The notes beneath the pieces were generated by a model. That model did no database searches, was not told the origin of the DNA, and worked only from the letters and a program-made list of their open reading frames with translations. From Chlamydia trachomatis (GTDB taxonomy: Bacteria; Chlamydiota; Chlamydiia; Chlamydiales; 2-12-FULL-49-11), in NCBI GenBank assembly GCA_945872565.1, contig CAMBZN010000001.1, positions 62,001 through 126,000 on the forward strand: a stretch of DNA of 64,000 nucleotides, in the 5' to 3' direction. This document shows, piece by piece, positions 25,882-35,395 of this stretch (position 1 is its first letter; each line of letters opens with the position of its first letter). The position numbers and the translations under genes are program-made.

Positions 25882-27686
25882 TTATCTTCCGTTTTTAGTA
25901 TTTGAATAAATGCAGATTGCGGAATAGAAACTTTTCCGAATTTCTTCATTTTTGCTTTACCTTTTTTCTGTTTCTCTAAAAGTTTGCGCTTACGGGTGAT
26001 ATCCCCGCCATAACATTTGGCTGTAACGTTTTTTGACATAGCAGATATGGTCTCTCTTCCAATGATCTTGCCGCCGATAGCAGCCTGTATGGGAACTTTA
26101 AATTGTTGTTTTGGAAGAATTTCTTTAAGACGCTTGCACAGCTGGCGCCCTTTTGCGTCGGCCTTTGAAATGTGAACAAGAGTTGAAAAAGCATCTACTG
26201 GATCCTCATTGATACGAATTTCCAACTTGACGATTTTACTATCCTCATAGCCACATTGCTCATAATCAAAAGAGGCATACCCTTGAGTGATAGATTTTAA
26301 TCGATCGTTAAAATCGATAATCACTTCATTTAGGGGAACTTTGGCATGAAGAAAGACTCTTCCTCCTTCGATTGTTTCCATATTCACAAGGAGCCCCCGC
26401 TTTTCATTTACAAGATTCATTACCCCGCCCATATAATCAGCAGGAACTAAAATATTGCACAATACCCATGGCTCTCTTGTGGATGCAATCACCGTGGGGT
26501 CAGGAAAAAAAGATGGATTGTCAACAGTGAGAACTTGTCCGTTGGTCTTTACAATGTGATACTGAACACTTGGTGCTGTAGTAATCACATCAATATCAAA
26601 TTCACGAGAGATTCTTTCAAAGACAATTTCTAGGTGCAGAAGACCTAAAAAGCCGCATCTAAATCCCATTCCAAGTACTTGCGAATTTTCCTGTTCTATA
26701 AATAGGGCAGAATCATTCAGCCGAAGCTTTGATAGTGCATCAGTAAGCCCTTCATAGTCGCAGCTTTCTACAGGGTAGACCCCTGCATAAACTACCGGAT
26801 TGATCTCTTTAAAACCAGGCAACGCCTCTGTTACATGCTCTTTTAAAAGGGTGATTGTATCTCCAACTTTTACATCGCTAGGCTTTTTGATGTTTGCAAG
26901 AAAATATCCCACCTCGCCAGGTCCAAGCTCGTCAACTTTTTGCTCTTTAGGATTGAAAATTCCCACTTCAAGAATTTCAAAACTTTTATTTGTTGCTAAA
27001 AACTTGACCACATCACCACGCTTCAATCTTCCTGAAAAAATTCTTATATAGGTATAAATTCCTTGGTAGATATCATAATGAGAGTCAAAAATAAGGGCGC
27101 GTGTGGTTGTTTCATTTTGCTCTGAAGGGGGAGGGAGGGAGTAGACGATTTCCTCAAGTATGTCTGCAATACCTAAACCAGATTTTGCCGACGCTAAAAT
27201 GGCGTTACTTGCATCAATGCCTAGCATCTCTTTAATTTGTGCTTTTACTGCAGCTGGATCAGCAGCCGGAAGATCGATTTTATTTAGAACGGTAATGATT
27301 TCAAGGCCACGTTCTTTAGCAAGGTTCATGTTGGCAACAGTTTGTGCCTGAACCCCTTGCGCTGCATCGACAATTAAAATAGCCCCTTCGCACGCAGCAA
27401 GAGATCTTGATACTTCGTAAGAAAAATCTACATGGCCGGGAGTATCAATAAAATTCATTTGATAGGTGTTGCCGTCAGAACATTTATAATTCATGGTAAC
27501 AGGGTGCGCTTTGATGGTGATACCGCGCTCTCTTTCTAGGTCCATGTCATCAAGAAGCTGTTCTTTGATGTCTCTTTTTTCTACCGTGCCAGTGATTTCT
27601 AAAAGACGATCAGAAATCGTTGATTTCCCATGGTCAATATGTGCGATAATACTAAAATTACGAATGAGGTCTATTTTTTTCTTCAT
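25878..27686 (-). CDS. lepA: Elongation factor 4 (LepA)
   Basis: A 602-residue translational GTPase. G1 is AHIDHGKST (residues 15-23), followed by the switch region RERGITI, G3 DTPGH, and G4 NKID. The family-specific C-terminal domain ends near [29 protein letters not shown]. LepA promotes back-translocation or ribosome assembly under stress. Length is canonical. A terminator hairpin at 27770-27791 lies between it and the upstream translocase gene, so lepA probably has its own promoter in the short gap. Confidence 0.98.
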   Translation of the reverse strand: MKKKIDLIRNFSIIAHIDHGKSTISDRLLEITGTVEKRDIKEQLLDDMDLERERGITIKAHPVTMNYKCSDGNTYQMNFIDTPGHVDFSYEVSRSLAACEGAILIVDAAQGVQAQTVANMNLAKERGLEIITVLNKIDLPAADPAAVKAQIKEMLGIDASNAILASAKSGLGIADILEEIVYSLPPPSEQNETTTRALIFDSHYDIYQGIYTYIRIFSGRLKRGDVVKFLATNKSFEILEVGIFNPKEQKVDELGPGEVGYFLANIKKPSDVKVGDTITLLKEHVTEALPGFKEINPVVYAGVYPVESCDYEGLTDALSKLRLNDSALFIEQENSQVLGMGFRCGFLGLLHLEIVFERISREFDIDVITTAPSVQYHIVKTNGQVLTVDNPSFFPDPTVIASTREPWVLCNILVPADYMGGVMNLVNEKRGLLVNMETIEGGRVFLHAKVPLNEVIIDFNDRLKSITQGYASFDYEQCGYEDSKIVKLEIRINEDPVDAFSTLVHISKADAKGRQLCKRLKEILPKQQFKVPIQAAIGGKIIGRETISAMSKNVTAKCYGGDITRKRKLLEKQKKGKAKMKKFGKVSIPQSAFIQILKTEDN

Positions 27687-27769
27687 GTGAAAAAGTATAA
27701 ACCATTGCCCTTGATAAAATCAAGAAGAATGGGAATTAGCAGGTTGTTTAAAACGGACTAATAAAAAAA

Positions 27770-27791
27770 GCGACAGGATTTCTCCTGTCGC
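27770..27791 (-). terminator. Rho-independent terminator of the ATP/ADP translocase gene
   Basis: Nine-base perfect stem GCGACAGGA / TCCTGTCGC with a four-base loop, with T-runs on both sides (plus strand CTTTTT; minus strand CTTTTTTTAT). Placed just after the minus-strand gene ending at 27819. Confidence 0.85.
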
Positions 27792-27818
27792 CTTTTTATT
27801 AGACTTCTAATATCTTGA

Positions 27819-29429
27819 TTACTTAGCAGTTGCAGGTTCTTGATTCTTGCTGCTTGCTGCCTCTGCACTCTTTTGTGAAGAAGAGGCAAGTTCGTCACTT
27901 GCAGCTTCAGCTTCTTGATCAGCCATTGCTTTTTTAAACAATTTATCAAGTGAGTATACAGAAATAATCCATACTGCAATCATACCTAAGATAATTACAC
28001 TTAAATACGGGGCCATTGCTGCAATACTACCAAGTGTTGCAATCATGAACTGTTGTATAAAAGCGCCGCCTGATTTACCTAATCTTGCTCCAACAACGTC
28101 AATTGCCGCCTTACCCTTAACCTTACTTTCTTGGTCAAGTGGAATATAGGCCATCTCTTTTGTAGGATCAAACAGTGCATATTTAGTTGATTTACTTAAA
28201 ATGTTTTGCATCATACCAAAGATCACTGCAAGCATTAGGGGAGATGTACCAAACATGGCAATCATTCCTGCTAGACTCTGATTGAAAATCATGAATGTAA
28301 AAAACAGTCCGCCTGTAACAAGAATCATTACTGGTGTAACAAGAGCTGAGAATCTCCAACCCATTTTTCTAATAGAGTTACCACCAACAAATAGGATCAT
28401 AATCATTGTGATTACCCCAGTTGTCATAGAAAACTGACCCATGAAGGCACTGTAAGCGTTCTCATCAGGAAATGCAAGCTTAAGCTGGCTTTTCCAGGTA
28501 ACTTCGATCAAATTGATGCACATTCCGTAAGAAAGAACTAGAATAGATAGTAGACCTAAATATTTTGACTTCATTAGGAATTTAATACTTTCTATCATAC
28601 CAAGTTTAGGTTTAGCTGCTTTTTTACTTTTTGTAGCATTTACATCATAAAAACGAGGATCTGTCATTACATACTTGTTAATCCACCAGTAAGTACCAAG
28701 GATTCCAAAGCCTGATAATGTTACAGCTGAAGTTAACCAGTATAACGATACTTGCCATGTGTCAACAATAGATAGACCTGCAGCTCTTGCTGGCATAGAT
28801 GCCCACATAATAAATGCCCCTGCAAATACTAGTGAGAAGTTTGCCCCAAGGCCAAATAATGTATAAAATCTTTTTGACTCGCTCACTTTAGTAATGTCGT
28901 TAGCAAATCCCCAGAATAATAGAGATAGGCAAACACTTCCCCAAAGCTCAGACATGATATAAAACGCAGAATATGTCCAATTTCTCATAATAGACACTAA
29001 ACCCATCATCCCTTGTGGAAGATAAGTTTGTAGCCAATCACAAAAAGCGTGAGGGTGAAGGGCATCTCTATTTGGGTAAATTACAGTTGAAAACAATGCA
29101 AAGAAAACAAGAAAAGGAATAACTGAGGCATAAAACAAATTTTTCTTTGAAAGTATATTACTTAATTTAGAATAAATAAGCATGAATAAAATTGCCATTG
29201 GCAATACTCCATACACCTTTAAGAAAGGGATGGCTTCAGCACCAGATTTAGGAGCTGTCATGATTAAAGTGTCTTTTGTATCTCTTAAAATTGTGTAATT
29301 GAAAGCAATGCAAAAGAAAAGAAATAGCATTGGAAGCAATTTCTTTAATTCGTAGTTGTGAATAGGCCATAAGAAAGATCTTACCTTTCCAAATGCTGGC
29401 ATATCATCTTTTTGAGTTTTTGTAGACAT
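27819..29429 (-). CDS. npt1: ATP/ADP translocase (nucleotide transporter)
   Basis: A 536-residue membrane protein of the plastid/obligate-intracellular ATP:ADP antiporter family, with about 12 membrane segments. The N-terminal segment (residues 27-60) contains LLPMLFLFFCIAFNYTILRDTKDTL, which is characteristic of the family. These exchangers import host ATP in return for ADP, the energy-parasitism function of chlamydiae and rickettsiae. The gene lies upstream of lepA as Npt1 does in Chlamydia, which supports the ATP/ADP rather than another Npt subtype. The C-terminus has an Ala/Ser/Glu-rich soluble tail (about residues 500-536). Confidence 0.95.
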   Translation of the reverse strand: MSTKTQKDDMPAFGKVRSFLWPIHNYELKKLLPMLFLFFCIAFNYTILRDTKDTLIMTAPKSGAEAIPFLKVYGVLPMAILFMLIYSKLSNILSKKNLFYASVIPFLVFFALFSTVIYPNRDALHPHAFCDWLQTYLPQGMMGLVSIMRNWTYSAFYIMSELWGSVCLSLLFWGFANDITKVSESKRFYTLFGLGANFSLVFAGAFIMWASMPARAAGLSIVDTWQVSLYWLTSAVTLSGFGILGTYWWINKYVMTDPRFYDVNATKSKKAAKPKLGMIESIKFLMKSKYLGLLSILVLSYGMCINLIEVTWKSQLKLAFPDENAYSAFMGQFSMTTGVITMIMILFVGGNSIRKMGWRFSALVTPVMILVTGGLFFTFMIFNQSLAGMIAMFGTSPLMLAVIFGMMQNILSKSTKYALFDPTKEMAYIPLDQESKVKGKAAIDVVGARLGKSGGAFIQQFMIATLGSIAAMAPYLSVIILGMIAVWIISVYSLDKLFKKAMADQEAEAASDELASSSQKSAEAASSKNQEPATAK

Positions 29430-29506
29430 TTCGTTCCTTTAGTGAAATTTATCTTAAATCAGTTTATATGTTAAAGAGATTTGGTTTTATATTCAAGCAA
29501 AAAAAG

Positions 29507-29530
29507 GCCTCCCAATCGTTTCTGGGAGGC
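29507..29530 (-). terminator. Rho-independent terminator after the CT066-like gene
   Basis: Eight-base stem GCCTCCCA / TGGGAGGC with an eight-base loop. On the minus strand it is followed by CTTTTTTTGC. It lies just downstream of the minus-strand gene ending at 29553. Confidence 0.85.
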
Positions 29531-29552
29531 TTTCTGCAAGAAAATGTCAAAT

Positions 29553-30080
29553 TTATTCTAAGTCCATAGACATAAATTCTTTATTAGCCTCTTGAATAAA
29601 TTGATAGCTCTCAGCTGATTCTTTATAACTATACCAAAGCTCTTCATCAACAATTCCCTGACGCAAAGAGGCCATCAAATTTCTTTTAGCAGTTGCTAAA
29701 GAAGTTTTAGGACTAAGTAGTGAAATCATTTCTTTATCACCAGTTTGTTTTGCAATGTTTAACAATCTTTCTAATTGTATTCTTGTAAAAGTCATCTGAT
29801 CTTTTCTCTTCTTTGAACCGCGAGCGGCACGTTGCTTAGGAGCAACAGCATTTGGTGCTTTAGATTCAAGAATAAATTGATTGATTAAAGAACCTAATTC
29901 AAAAGGTTGCTTTAATTTCATTTTTCTAAGAGTAAAGTGATGCATATAACCTCCAGCTGACATGGGCAGGTACTTACATAAATCATTCTCTTTATCTCCA
30001 CCCACTTTGTCAATTGCCTTGGAAATGACATCTTCTATATCGTCTAAAGTTTTTGTATGTTTACTATCTTTTTCGTTCAT
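29553..30080 (-). CDS. Conserved chlamydial protein (CT066-like by position)
   Basis: A 175-residue soluble protein with a central basic stretch (PKQRAARGSKKRKDQ, about residues 82-96) and helical ends; no membrane segment. The position between the ATP/ADP translocase and the ytg operon matches CT066 of C. trachomatis (from memory), a conserved protein of unknown function. The middle could bind nucleic acid, but this is only an impression from charge. It is divergent from ytgA; about 150 bases separate the likely starts. Confidence 0.7.
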   Translation of the reverse strand: MNEKDSKHTKTLDDIEDVISKAIDKVGGDKENDLCKYLPMSAGGYMHHFTLRKMKLKQPFELGSLINQFILESKAPNAVAPKQRAARGSKKRKDQMTFTRIQLERLLNIAKQTGDKEMISLLSPKTSLATAKRNLMASLRQGIVDEELWYSYKESAESYQFIQEANKEFMSMDLE

Positions 30081-30233
30081 CTTTATTCACCTAATTTGAT
30101 TTATTGTTCAAGAATAAAAATAATCTACTATTACATAAATAAACTCAAGAATTTTTATTTATCTATTCCTCTTACATTAAAACTAATCTTTTTGATATAC
30201 TGCGAGGGTCTTTTCTTGATGAGGCTTTACCAG

Positions 30234-31172
30234 ATGAATAAAAATATTTTTTATATAGCAATTTTTTTACTTAGTGTAGGTATTTTTTCCTATTTTTTAC
30301 CAGCAAGTGAGGGTAATAATTCTAAAAAAAGGGAAATTTTATCTACAACTGTGATGATTGATAGCGTAGTAAAGGAAATTGTAGGGGACAAATTTTCTGT
30401 ACAATTATTGATCGAGGGTGAAATTGATCCCCATTCGTACCAGTTAAGAAAAGGGGATAAAGAAAAAATTGAGAGAGCAGAGCTCATTTTTGGAAATGGA
30501 CTTTCATTAGAGCACAATCCAAGCTTATACTATATGCTTAGTAGTAAAAATACCCTGTTTGTAGGGGATCAATTGTTGGAAAACTCCCCAAAAAGTGTGA
30601 TCATCAATCAAAAAGAGGTCGATCCTCACATCTGGATGGATTTGGAATTAATGCAAATGGTTGCAACAATGATTTGCGATGAAGTCTGTAAAATAGACGC
30701 CGAAAATTCGTTGTTTTATCAGGCAAATACAGCGATCCTTCAAGAGAAGATGAAGCTTTTAGATTCTGAGATCACTGAAATGTTTAGGACAGTTCCTGCA
30801 GATAGTCTTTATTTAGTCTCCTCTCACGATGCGTTTAACTACTTTGTGAGGAAATATTTTATTGCTGACAATGCCAACAGATTGTTTTCTATGCAGGGGC
30901 TATCAACTGAGTCTGAGGTTTCGCTAAAACGAATTCAACAAGTGATTGAATATATCCGAAAAAATAACATTCCTGTAGTTTTTTTTGAGTCAAATCTCCC
31001 TAAAGATGGCCTTTATAAAGTGATTGAAATATGTGGCAAGTTTGGATTGGATGTAAAAATTAGTAAAGATCCGCTTTATGGAGATACTCTTGGGGGGATG
31101 ACTTATTTAGAGATGATGAGACATAATGCCAACGTGATCGCAAAGAACTTAAAAAAAAGAGGCAGTAATTGA
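30234..31172 (+). CDS. ytgA: Metal ABC transporter substrate-binding protein YtgA
   Basis: About 312 residues from the ATG at 30234 (an ATG at 30219 is possible; a frame extending back to 30057 overlaps the divergent gene and is unlikely). An N-terminal signal or anchor segment precedes a cluster A-1 periplasmic binding fold. Metal-ligand candidates are the histidines in EIDPHSYQ and DPHIWMD, and the C-terminal aspartate in SKDPLYGDTLGG. YtgA of Chlamydia binds iron; related proteins bind Mn or Zn. It overlaps ytgB by four bases, heading the ytgABCD-dxr-rseP run. Confidence 0.93.
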   Translation: MNKNIFYIAIFLLSVGIFSYFLPASEGNNSKKREILSTTVMIDSVVKEIVGDKFSVQLLIEGEIDPHSYQLRKGDKEKIERAELIFGNGLSLEHNPSLYYMLSSKNTLFVGDQLLENSPKSVIINQKEVDPHIWMDLELMQMVATMICDEVCKIDAENSLFYQANTAILQEKMKLLDSEITEMFRTVPADSLYLVSSHDAFNYFVRKYFIADNANRLFSMQGLSTESEVSLKRIQQVIEYIRKNNIPVVFFESNLPKDGLYKVIEICGKFGLDVKISKDPLYGDTLGGMTYLEMMRHNANVIAKNLKKRGSN

Positions 31173-32122
31173 GTGAAAAGACAAAAGAGAGCAATGCAGA
31201 GGATAGGATCGACGCAAGTGCAATTGATGCTCTTCTTGCAACAAAGCCAAGACAAAAAATGGGGTTGAAACAAGCTTTTTCTGACCTTAAAAGAAGAACA
31301 TCGGTAATTACCACATTTTTAGAGAAAAGCTTTAAAAACGACTATGTACCAGGTAGCGAGGATGTGATTAAAGTGGAGTCTTTAACCGTCCATTATGATT
31401 CATTTCCCGCCTTGATAGATGTTAATGTAGAGATAAAAAAGGGGATGATGACGGCAATTATCGGCCCCAATGGGGCAGGAAAAAGTAGTTTTGTTAAGGC
31501 AATCTTAAATCTGACAAAAAAGACTTCGGGGGTTGTATCTTTTTTCGGACAACCTTTTGAACAGATCCAGGCAAACATTGCATATGTAGAACAAACAAAA
31601 GAGATCGATTGGGAATTTCCCATCACTGTGGAAGAGGTAGTGATGATGGGCTGTTACGCAAGGTCTGGATTTTTTAGTACCTATTCGAAGGAAGATAAAA
31701 AGGCCTGCGCGTTGCTGCTTGAAAAATTTGGTTTGGCAGATAAGCGCCGCTCCCTGATAGGTGAGTTATCAGGCGGTCAGAGGCAGAGATTGTTTTTAAG
31801 CCGCGCCTACATGCAAAATGCCGAGATCTATATTTTCGATGAGCCGATGGCGTTTGTAGATTATACTACTTCAGAGATGATCATTGATAGTATGAAGGAG
31901 CTTAAAAAATTAGGAAAGACAGTGATTTGCATCCATCATGATCTTGATGAAGTGAAAAAAGAGTTTGATGAGGCGGTTTTGCTTGCACATTATTTAGTTG
32001 ATAGCGGCCCTGTGAAAAAAGTACTTGCGAAAAAAAATCTTGTCCGAGCATTTAGAGCCAATGATATGATTTTATCTGAAGTGCTAGAGCTTTGCAAAGA
32101 GATGGAGAGTGGAAATACATGA
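31169..32122 (+). CDS. ytgB: Metal ABC transporter ATPase YtgB
   Basis: A 317-residue ATPase starting at TTG (31169), overlapping the ytgA stop. Walker A is GPNGAGKSS, the signature is LSGGQRQR, and Walker B is IYIFDEP. About 65 residues precede the first strand of the ABC fold (VIKVESLTVHYDS), longer than usual for this family; an internal ATG at 31259 would shorten this but has no ribosome site. It energises metal import with YtgC and YtgD. Confidence 0.94.
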   Translation: MSEKTKESNAEDRIDASAIDALLATKPRQKMGLKQAFSDLKRRTSVITTFLEKSFKNDYVPGSEDVIKVESLTVHYDSFPALIDVNVEIKKGMMTAIIGPNGAGKSSFVKAILNLTKKTSGVVSFFGQPFEQIQANIAYVEQTKEIDWEFPITVEEVVMMGCYARSGFFSTYSKEDKKACALLLEKFGLADKRRSLIGELSGGQRQRLFLSRAYMQNAEIYIFDEPMAFVDYTTSEMIIDSMKELKKLGKTVICIHHDLDEVKKEFDEAVLLAHYLVDSGPVKKVLAKKNLVRAFRANDMILSEVLELCKEMESGNT

Positions 32123-33438
32123 TTGATTTCTTCCAGAAGATTCTTTCGATGATAACAGATCCTGCATGTACAGTCTCTTTATTAGGTGCGATCCTTGCCT
32201 GCATTTCCCTTTCATGGATTGGGGTGATTTACTCGTTAAGAAAAAGTGCCTTGGTAGGGGAAGTGATTGCTCATAGTGCTTTTCCTGGACTAATTCTTGG
32301 TGCATTTGTAGGGATGGCATTGGATGTTAGTGGAGAATGGATGTCTTTGTTATTTATTTTAGGGGCCATTTTCACCGCCTACCTTGCGATGAAAAAATGC
32401 ACCTATTTACAAGCAGAGTGGAAGAAAAGTCCCGATGCATCTTTGATGATCTCCATATCCTCATTTTTAGGGATCGGGGTGTTACTCTCTTCGATTTTAC
32501 AATCTTTAAATCCTGTTCTATATAAAGATGTGATTATTTTTCTTTATGGACGAACAGCCACCATGCTTAGTTTTCATGTGCGGTTGTATGCGGTGGTCAT
32601 GGTGCTGATGTTTGTATTTCTTGTCGTTTGCCACAGAAGAATTAAAATTTTTGAATTCGATAAAACATTTGCAAGTTTTTTTGGCATCGGTAGGTGGTTA
32701 GAGGGGTTGATTCTTTTTGCAACCCTTGTTGTTGTTATTATCTCTTTAAGAAGTTGTGGAATTTTACTCCTTGCGGGAATGATGACAACACCTGCTATTG
32801 CTGCAAGGTGGTGGGTAAAGCGAATTTCTTCGATTTTTTTCTTGGCTACTTTTTTTGGAGCAATATCGGCATTGCTCGGCAGTGCTTTTTCTATTTGTTT
32901 GGGGACGGAGAGTTTAGCGTTACCAACAGGGCCTATGATTACCATTGTTTCGGCATCAATCACTCTGTTTTCTCTACTGTTTGGTAAGCGCGGCGGATTT
33001 ATTTTACGAATCTTTAGAAAAATAGTATTTTCCCTTAAATGTCATGAGGAAAATGTCTTAAAAGCGCTGTATAAAAAAGATGGCAAGATGATGATTAGTG
33101 AATTAAGGGCGTTTATGCATTCTGGCTATATCGTTTTTGCCCTTGTTTTATTTCGAGGTCGAAAGCACTTTTATATTTGCAAAGATTCTACAGTTGTATT
33201 AAATAATGCAGGAGCAAAATACGGAGAAAAAATTATAAGGCTTCACCGTCTTTGGGAAGTGTACCTATGTGAAGTGGGGTTTATGAAAAACAGAGTGCAC
33301 GCTTTTGCTGATGAGATTGAGCATGTATTAACCGATGAGATGGAACAAGTGCTTGCTAAAAAGCTTGGAAACCCTACCCATTGCCCCCATGAGCAAAAAA
33401 TTCCTGAAAAGTTGGAGGTAAAACATGCCCCTTCTTAA
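32119..33438 (+). CDS. ytgC: Metal permease fused to DtxR-type repressor (YtgC-YtgR)
   Basis: A fusion of about 439 residues; the ATG at 32119 overlaps the ytgB stop (ATGA). Residues 1 to about 295 form an ABC-3 membrane permease with about eight segments. The C-terminal 140 residues are a DtxR/MntR-like helix-turn-helix and metal-sensing region: ENVLKALYKKDG, then LHRLWEVYLCEVGFMKNRVH and HPCPH-like GNPTHCPHEQKIP. In C. trachomatis the same fusion is cleaved to free the iron-dependent repressor YtgR, which controls this operon. The fusion is therefore conserved here. Confidence 0.92.
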   Translation: MIDFFQKILSMITDPACTVSLLGAILACISLSWIGVIYSLRKSALVGEVIAHSAFPGLILGAFVGMALDVSGEWMSLLFILGAIFTAYLAMKKCTYLQAEWKKSPDASLMISISSFLGIGVLLSSILQSLNPVLYKDVIIFLYGRTATMLSFHVRLYAVVMVLMFVFLVVCHRRIKIFEFDKTFASFFGIGRWLEGLILFATLVVVIISLRSCGILLLAGMMTTPAIAARWWVKRISSIFFLATFFGAISALLGSAFSICLGTESLALPTGPMITIVSASITLFSLLFGKRGGFILRIFRKIVFSLKCHEENVLKALYKKDGKMMISELRAFMHSGYIVFALVLFRGRKHFYICKDSTVVLNNAGAKYGEKIIRLHRLWEVYLCEVGFMKNRVHAFADEIEHVLTDEMEQVLAKKLGNPTHCPHEQKIPEKLEVKHAPS

Positions 33439-34315
33439 AGTCTTTACAACAGGGGAGTGGCAGCAGCTTTTGCTCATACTTTCTTATAGTATTTCTTTTT
33501 CGCTCCTTGGGACGTTTTTATTTCTTAAGAAAAAATCGATGATAGCCAATGCCATATCCCATACAGTATTGTTCGGTATTGCCCTATTATTTATTACAAT
33601 GAAAGTGATTTCTGGGCAGACTCATTTTACCCTTTTGTCTCTTAATATCGGAATTTATGTTTTAGTCTCTATTGTTACAGCACTCATCACTATTACGCTC
33701 ATCGAGGGGCTAAAAAAGTATATTCATTTGAATAATGATGCAAGCACAGCTCTAGTTTTTTCCACACTCTTTTCATTAGGGGCGATTTTGATCACTATTT
33801 TCACCAAATCTTCCCACGTGGGGGTAGATATTATCATGGGAAATCTAGACTTGATCCATTCCGATGATCTTTTTGTGGGGGTTGGAATCTGTGTGGTTAG
33901 TGCTACATTTATAAGTCTATTTTTCAAAGAACTGGTTGTGATTGCATTTGATTCAACAGTTGCTCATTTTTCTACTAAAAATAGCTTCCTGCTCCAGTTT
34001 GGATTTTTATTTTTAACAAGTCTTTCCATCACATGTGGATTTCGCTATATTGGGATAGCCCCTGTACTTGGGTTGATTATTATTCCCCCAGTAACGGCCT
34101 CATTGTATGCAAAAAATGTTAAGGAGCTGATTATATTTTCTGTGCTATCAAACATTGCCATTTCTATTGTTTCACTTCTTCTTATCAAAATGCTTTATGA
34201 GCGGCAAGCAATTGCCCTCTCTACTTCAGGGTTGCTTGTCACTCTTCATTTTCTGTTGTTTCTTGCTTTGCTCAGAAAAAAAAGTCATGAGCGCAAACAG
34301 GAGGCAAAGCAGTGA
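33425..34315 (+). CDS. ytgD: Metal ABC transporter permease YtgD
   Basis: A 296-residue ABC-3 family permease with about eight membrane segments, including the conserved LGLIIIPPVTASLYAKN near residue 215 (cytoplasmic coupling region). Together with YtgC it forms the metal channel. Its ATG lies inside the end of ytgC (14-base overlap), preceded by GGAGG. The stop overlaps the dxr GTG start (GTGA), so import and isoprenoid genes are probably co-transcribed. Confidence 0.93.
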   Translation: MPLLKVFTTGEWQQLLLILSYSISFSLLGTFLFLKKKSMIANAISHTVLFGIALLFITMKVISGQTHFTLLSLNIGIYVLVSIVTALITITLIEGLKKYIHLNNDASTALVFSTLFSLGAILITIFTKSSHVGVDIIMGNLDLIHSDDLFVGVGICVVSATFISLFFKELVVIAFDSTVAHFSTKNSFLLQFGFLFLTSLSITCGFRYIGIAPVLGLIIIPPVTASLYAKNVKELIIFSVLSNIAISIVSLLLIKMLYERQAIALSTSGLLVTLHFLLFLALLRKKSHERKQEAKQ

Positions 34316-35391
34316 AGAACGTTGCGGTATTTGGTTCAACAGGATGTGTGGGTAAAAAGACTCTAGAGGTCATTGATTGCTTCAAAGAGGAGCTTAAAGT
34401 AGCAGCGCTCTCTTGTTACTCTAATACCCAACTTTTAAATGAGCAACGGGCCAAGTACGGTCCAAAAATGATTTACGTAGCCTCACAATCTAATGAACTT
34501 TCCATGGAAGAAATTGCAAGTCATCCAGATGTGGACATTTGTGTGTTTGCAATGGATGGATCAGAGGGAATTTTGGCAGCGTTTGCTGCAGCAAGTGCTG
34601 GAAAGCAGATTGCTTTAGCTAATAAAGAGATTCTTGCCTGTGCTGGAGAGGCGTTTATGACCCTTTGTCGAGAAAAAGGGGTAAAAGTTCTCCCCCTTGA
34701 CAGCGAACATAGTGCATTAGAGCAATGTTTGCTTGGAGAAAACATCCAAGATGTCCATCGATTGATTCTTACAGCATCTGGAGGACCATTTTTACAAGAG
34801 GCGCCTACATTTGAAAAGGCTTTTACCCATCCAACCTATACATGTGGCAAAAAAGTTGCGGTGAATTGCTCTACTTTAATGAATAAAGGGCTCGAGGTGA
34901 TTGAGGCAAAGCATCTTTTTAATATTAGTAGTGAAAAAATTGATGTGGTGATTCATCCAGAAAGTTTAGTGCATAGCTTTGTCTCTTTTAACGATGGCGT
35001 TGTCAAGGCACTTGTTGGAGAACCAGATATTAGACAGGCAATTCAATATGCACTTCTTGGCAAACAAAGAAAACGGGGAGTTGTTCCCCCTTTTTCATTT
35101 GACAGAGAGCTACATTTTTCATTCTATCCTAGAAGTGAAGGTCGCTTTCGATGTTTAAAACTATCTTTTGAGGCATTAAAGCAGGGAGGGGCCTATTGCG
35201 CCTACTTAAATGCTGCAAATGAAGTATTAGTTGAACGTTTTTGTAAGGGTAGTGTAAGCTGGACAGGGATAGGAGAAATATTAGAAGAATTAATGAATAG
35301 AAGTACAATTTCTAAAGATAGCTCTTTAGAGTCGGTGTTAGAGACAGATAAACAAGCACGAAAAGAGGCGGCTGATTTTTCAGCAAGGTAG
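34312..35391 (+). CDS. dxr: 1-deoxy-D-xylulose 5-phosphate reductoisomerase
   Basis: A 359-residue enzyme of the MEP isoprenoid pathway, making 2-C-methyl-erythritol 4-phosphate. NADPH loop GSTGCVGKK is at residues 8-16; the metal and substrate region includes PLDSEHSALEQ and TASGGPF, and the C-terminal AYLNAANEV. It starts at GTG overlapping ytgD. Slightly short for the family, mainly at loops. Order ytgD-dxr-rseP is as in Chlamydia. Confidence 0.96.
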   Translation: MKNVAVFGSTGCVGKKTLEVIDCFKEELKVAALSCYSNTQLLNEQRAKYGPKMIYVASQSNELSMEEIASHPDVDICVFAMDGSEGILAAFAAASAGKQIALANKEILACAGEAFMTLCREKGVKVLPLDSEHSALEQCLLGENIQDVHRLILTASGGPFLQEAPTFEKAFTHPTYTCGKKVAVNCSTLMNKGLEVIEAKHLFNISSEKIDVVIHPESLVHSFVSFNDGVVKALVGEPDIRQAIQYALLGKQRKRGVVPPFSFDRELHFSFYPRSEGRFRCLKLSFEALKQGGAYCAYLNAANEVLVERFCKGSVSWTGIGEILEELMNRSTISKDSSLESVLETDKQARKEAADFSAR

Positions 35392-35395
35392 GAAT

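Noticed and set aside
30057..30233. Long N-terminal extension of YtgA
   Set aside because: It overlaps the start of the divergent gene, is unlike a signal peptide, and the downstream ATG begins a normal signal/anchor sequence.
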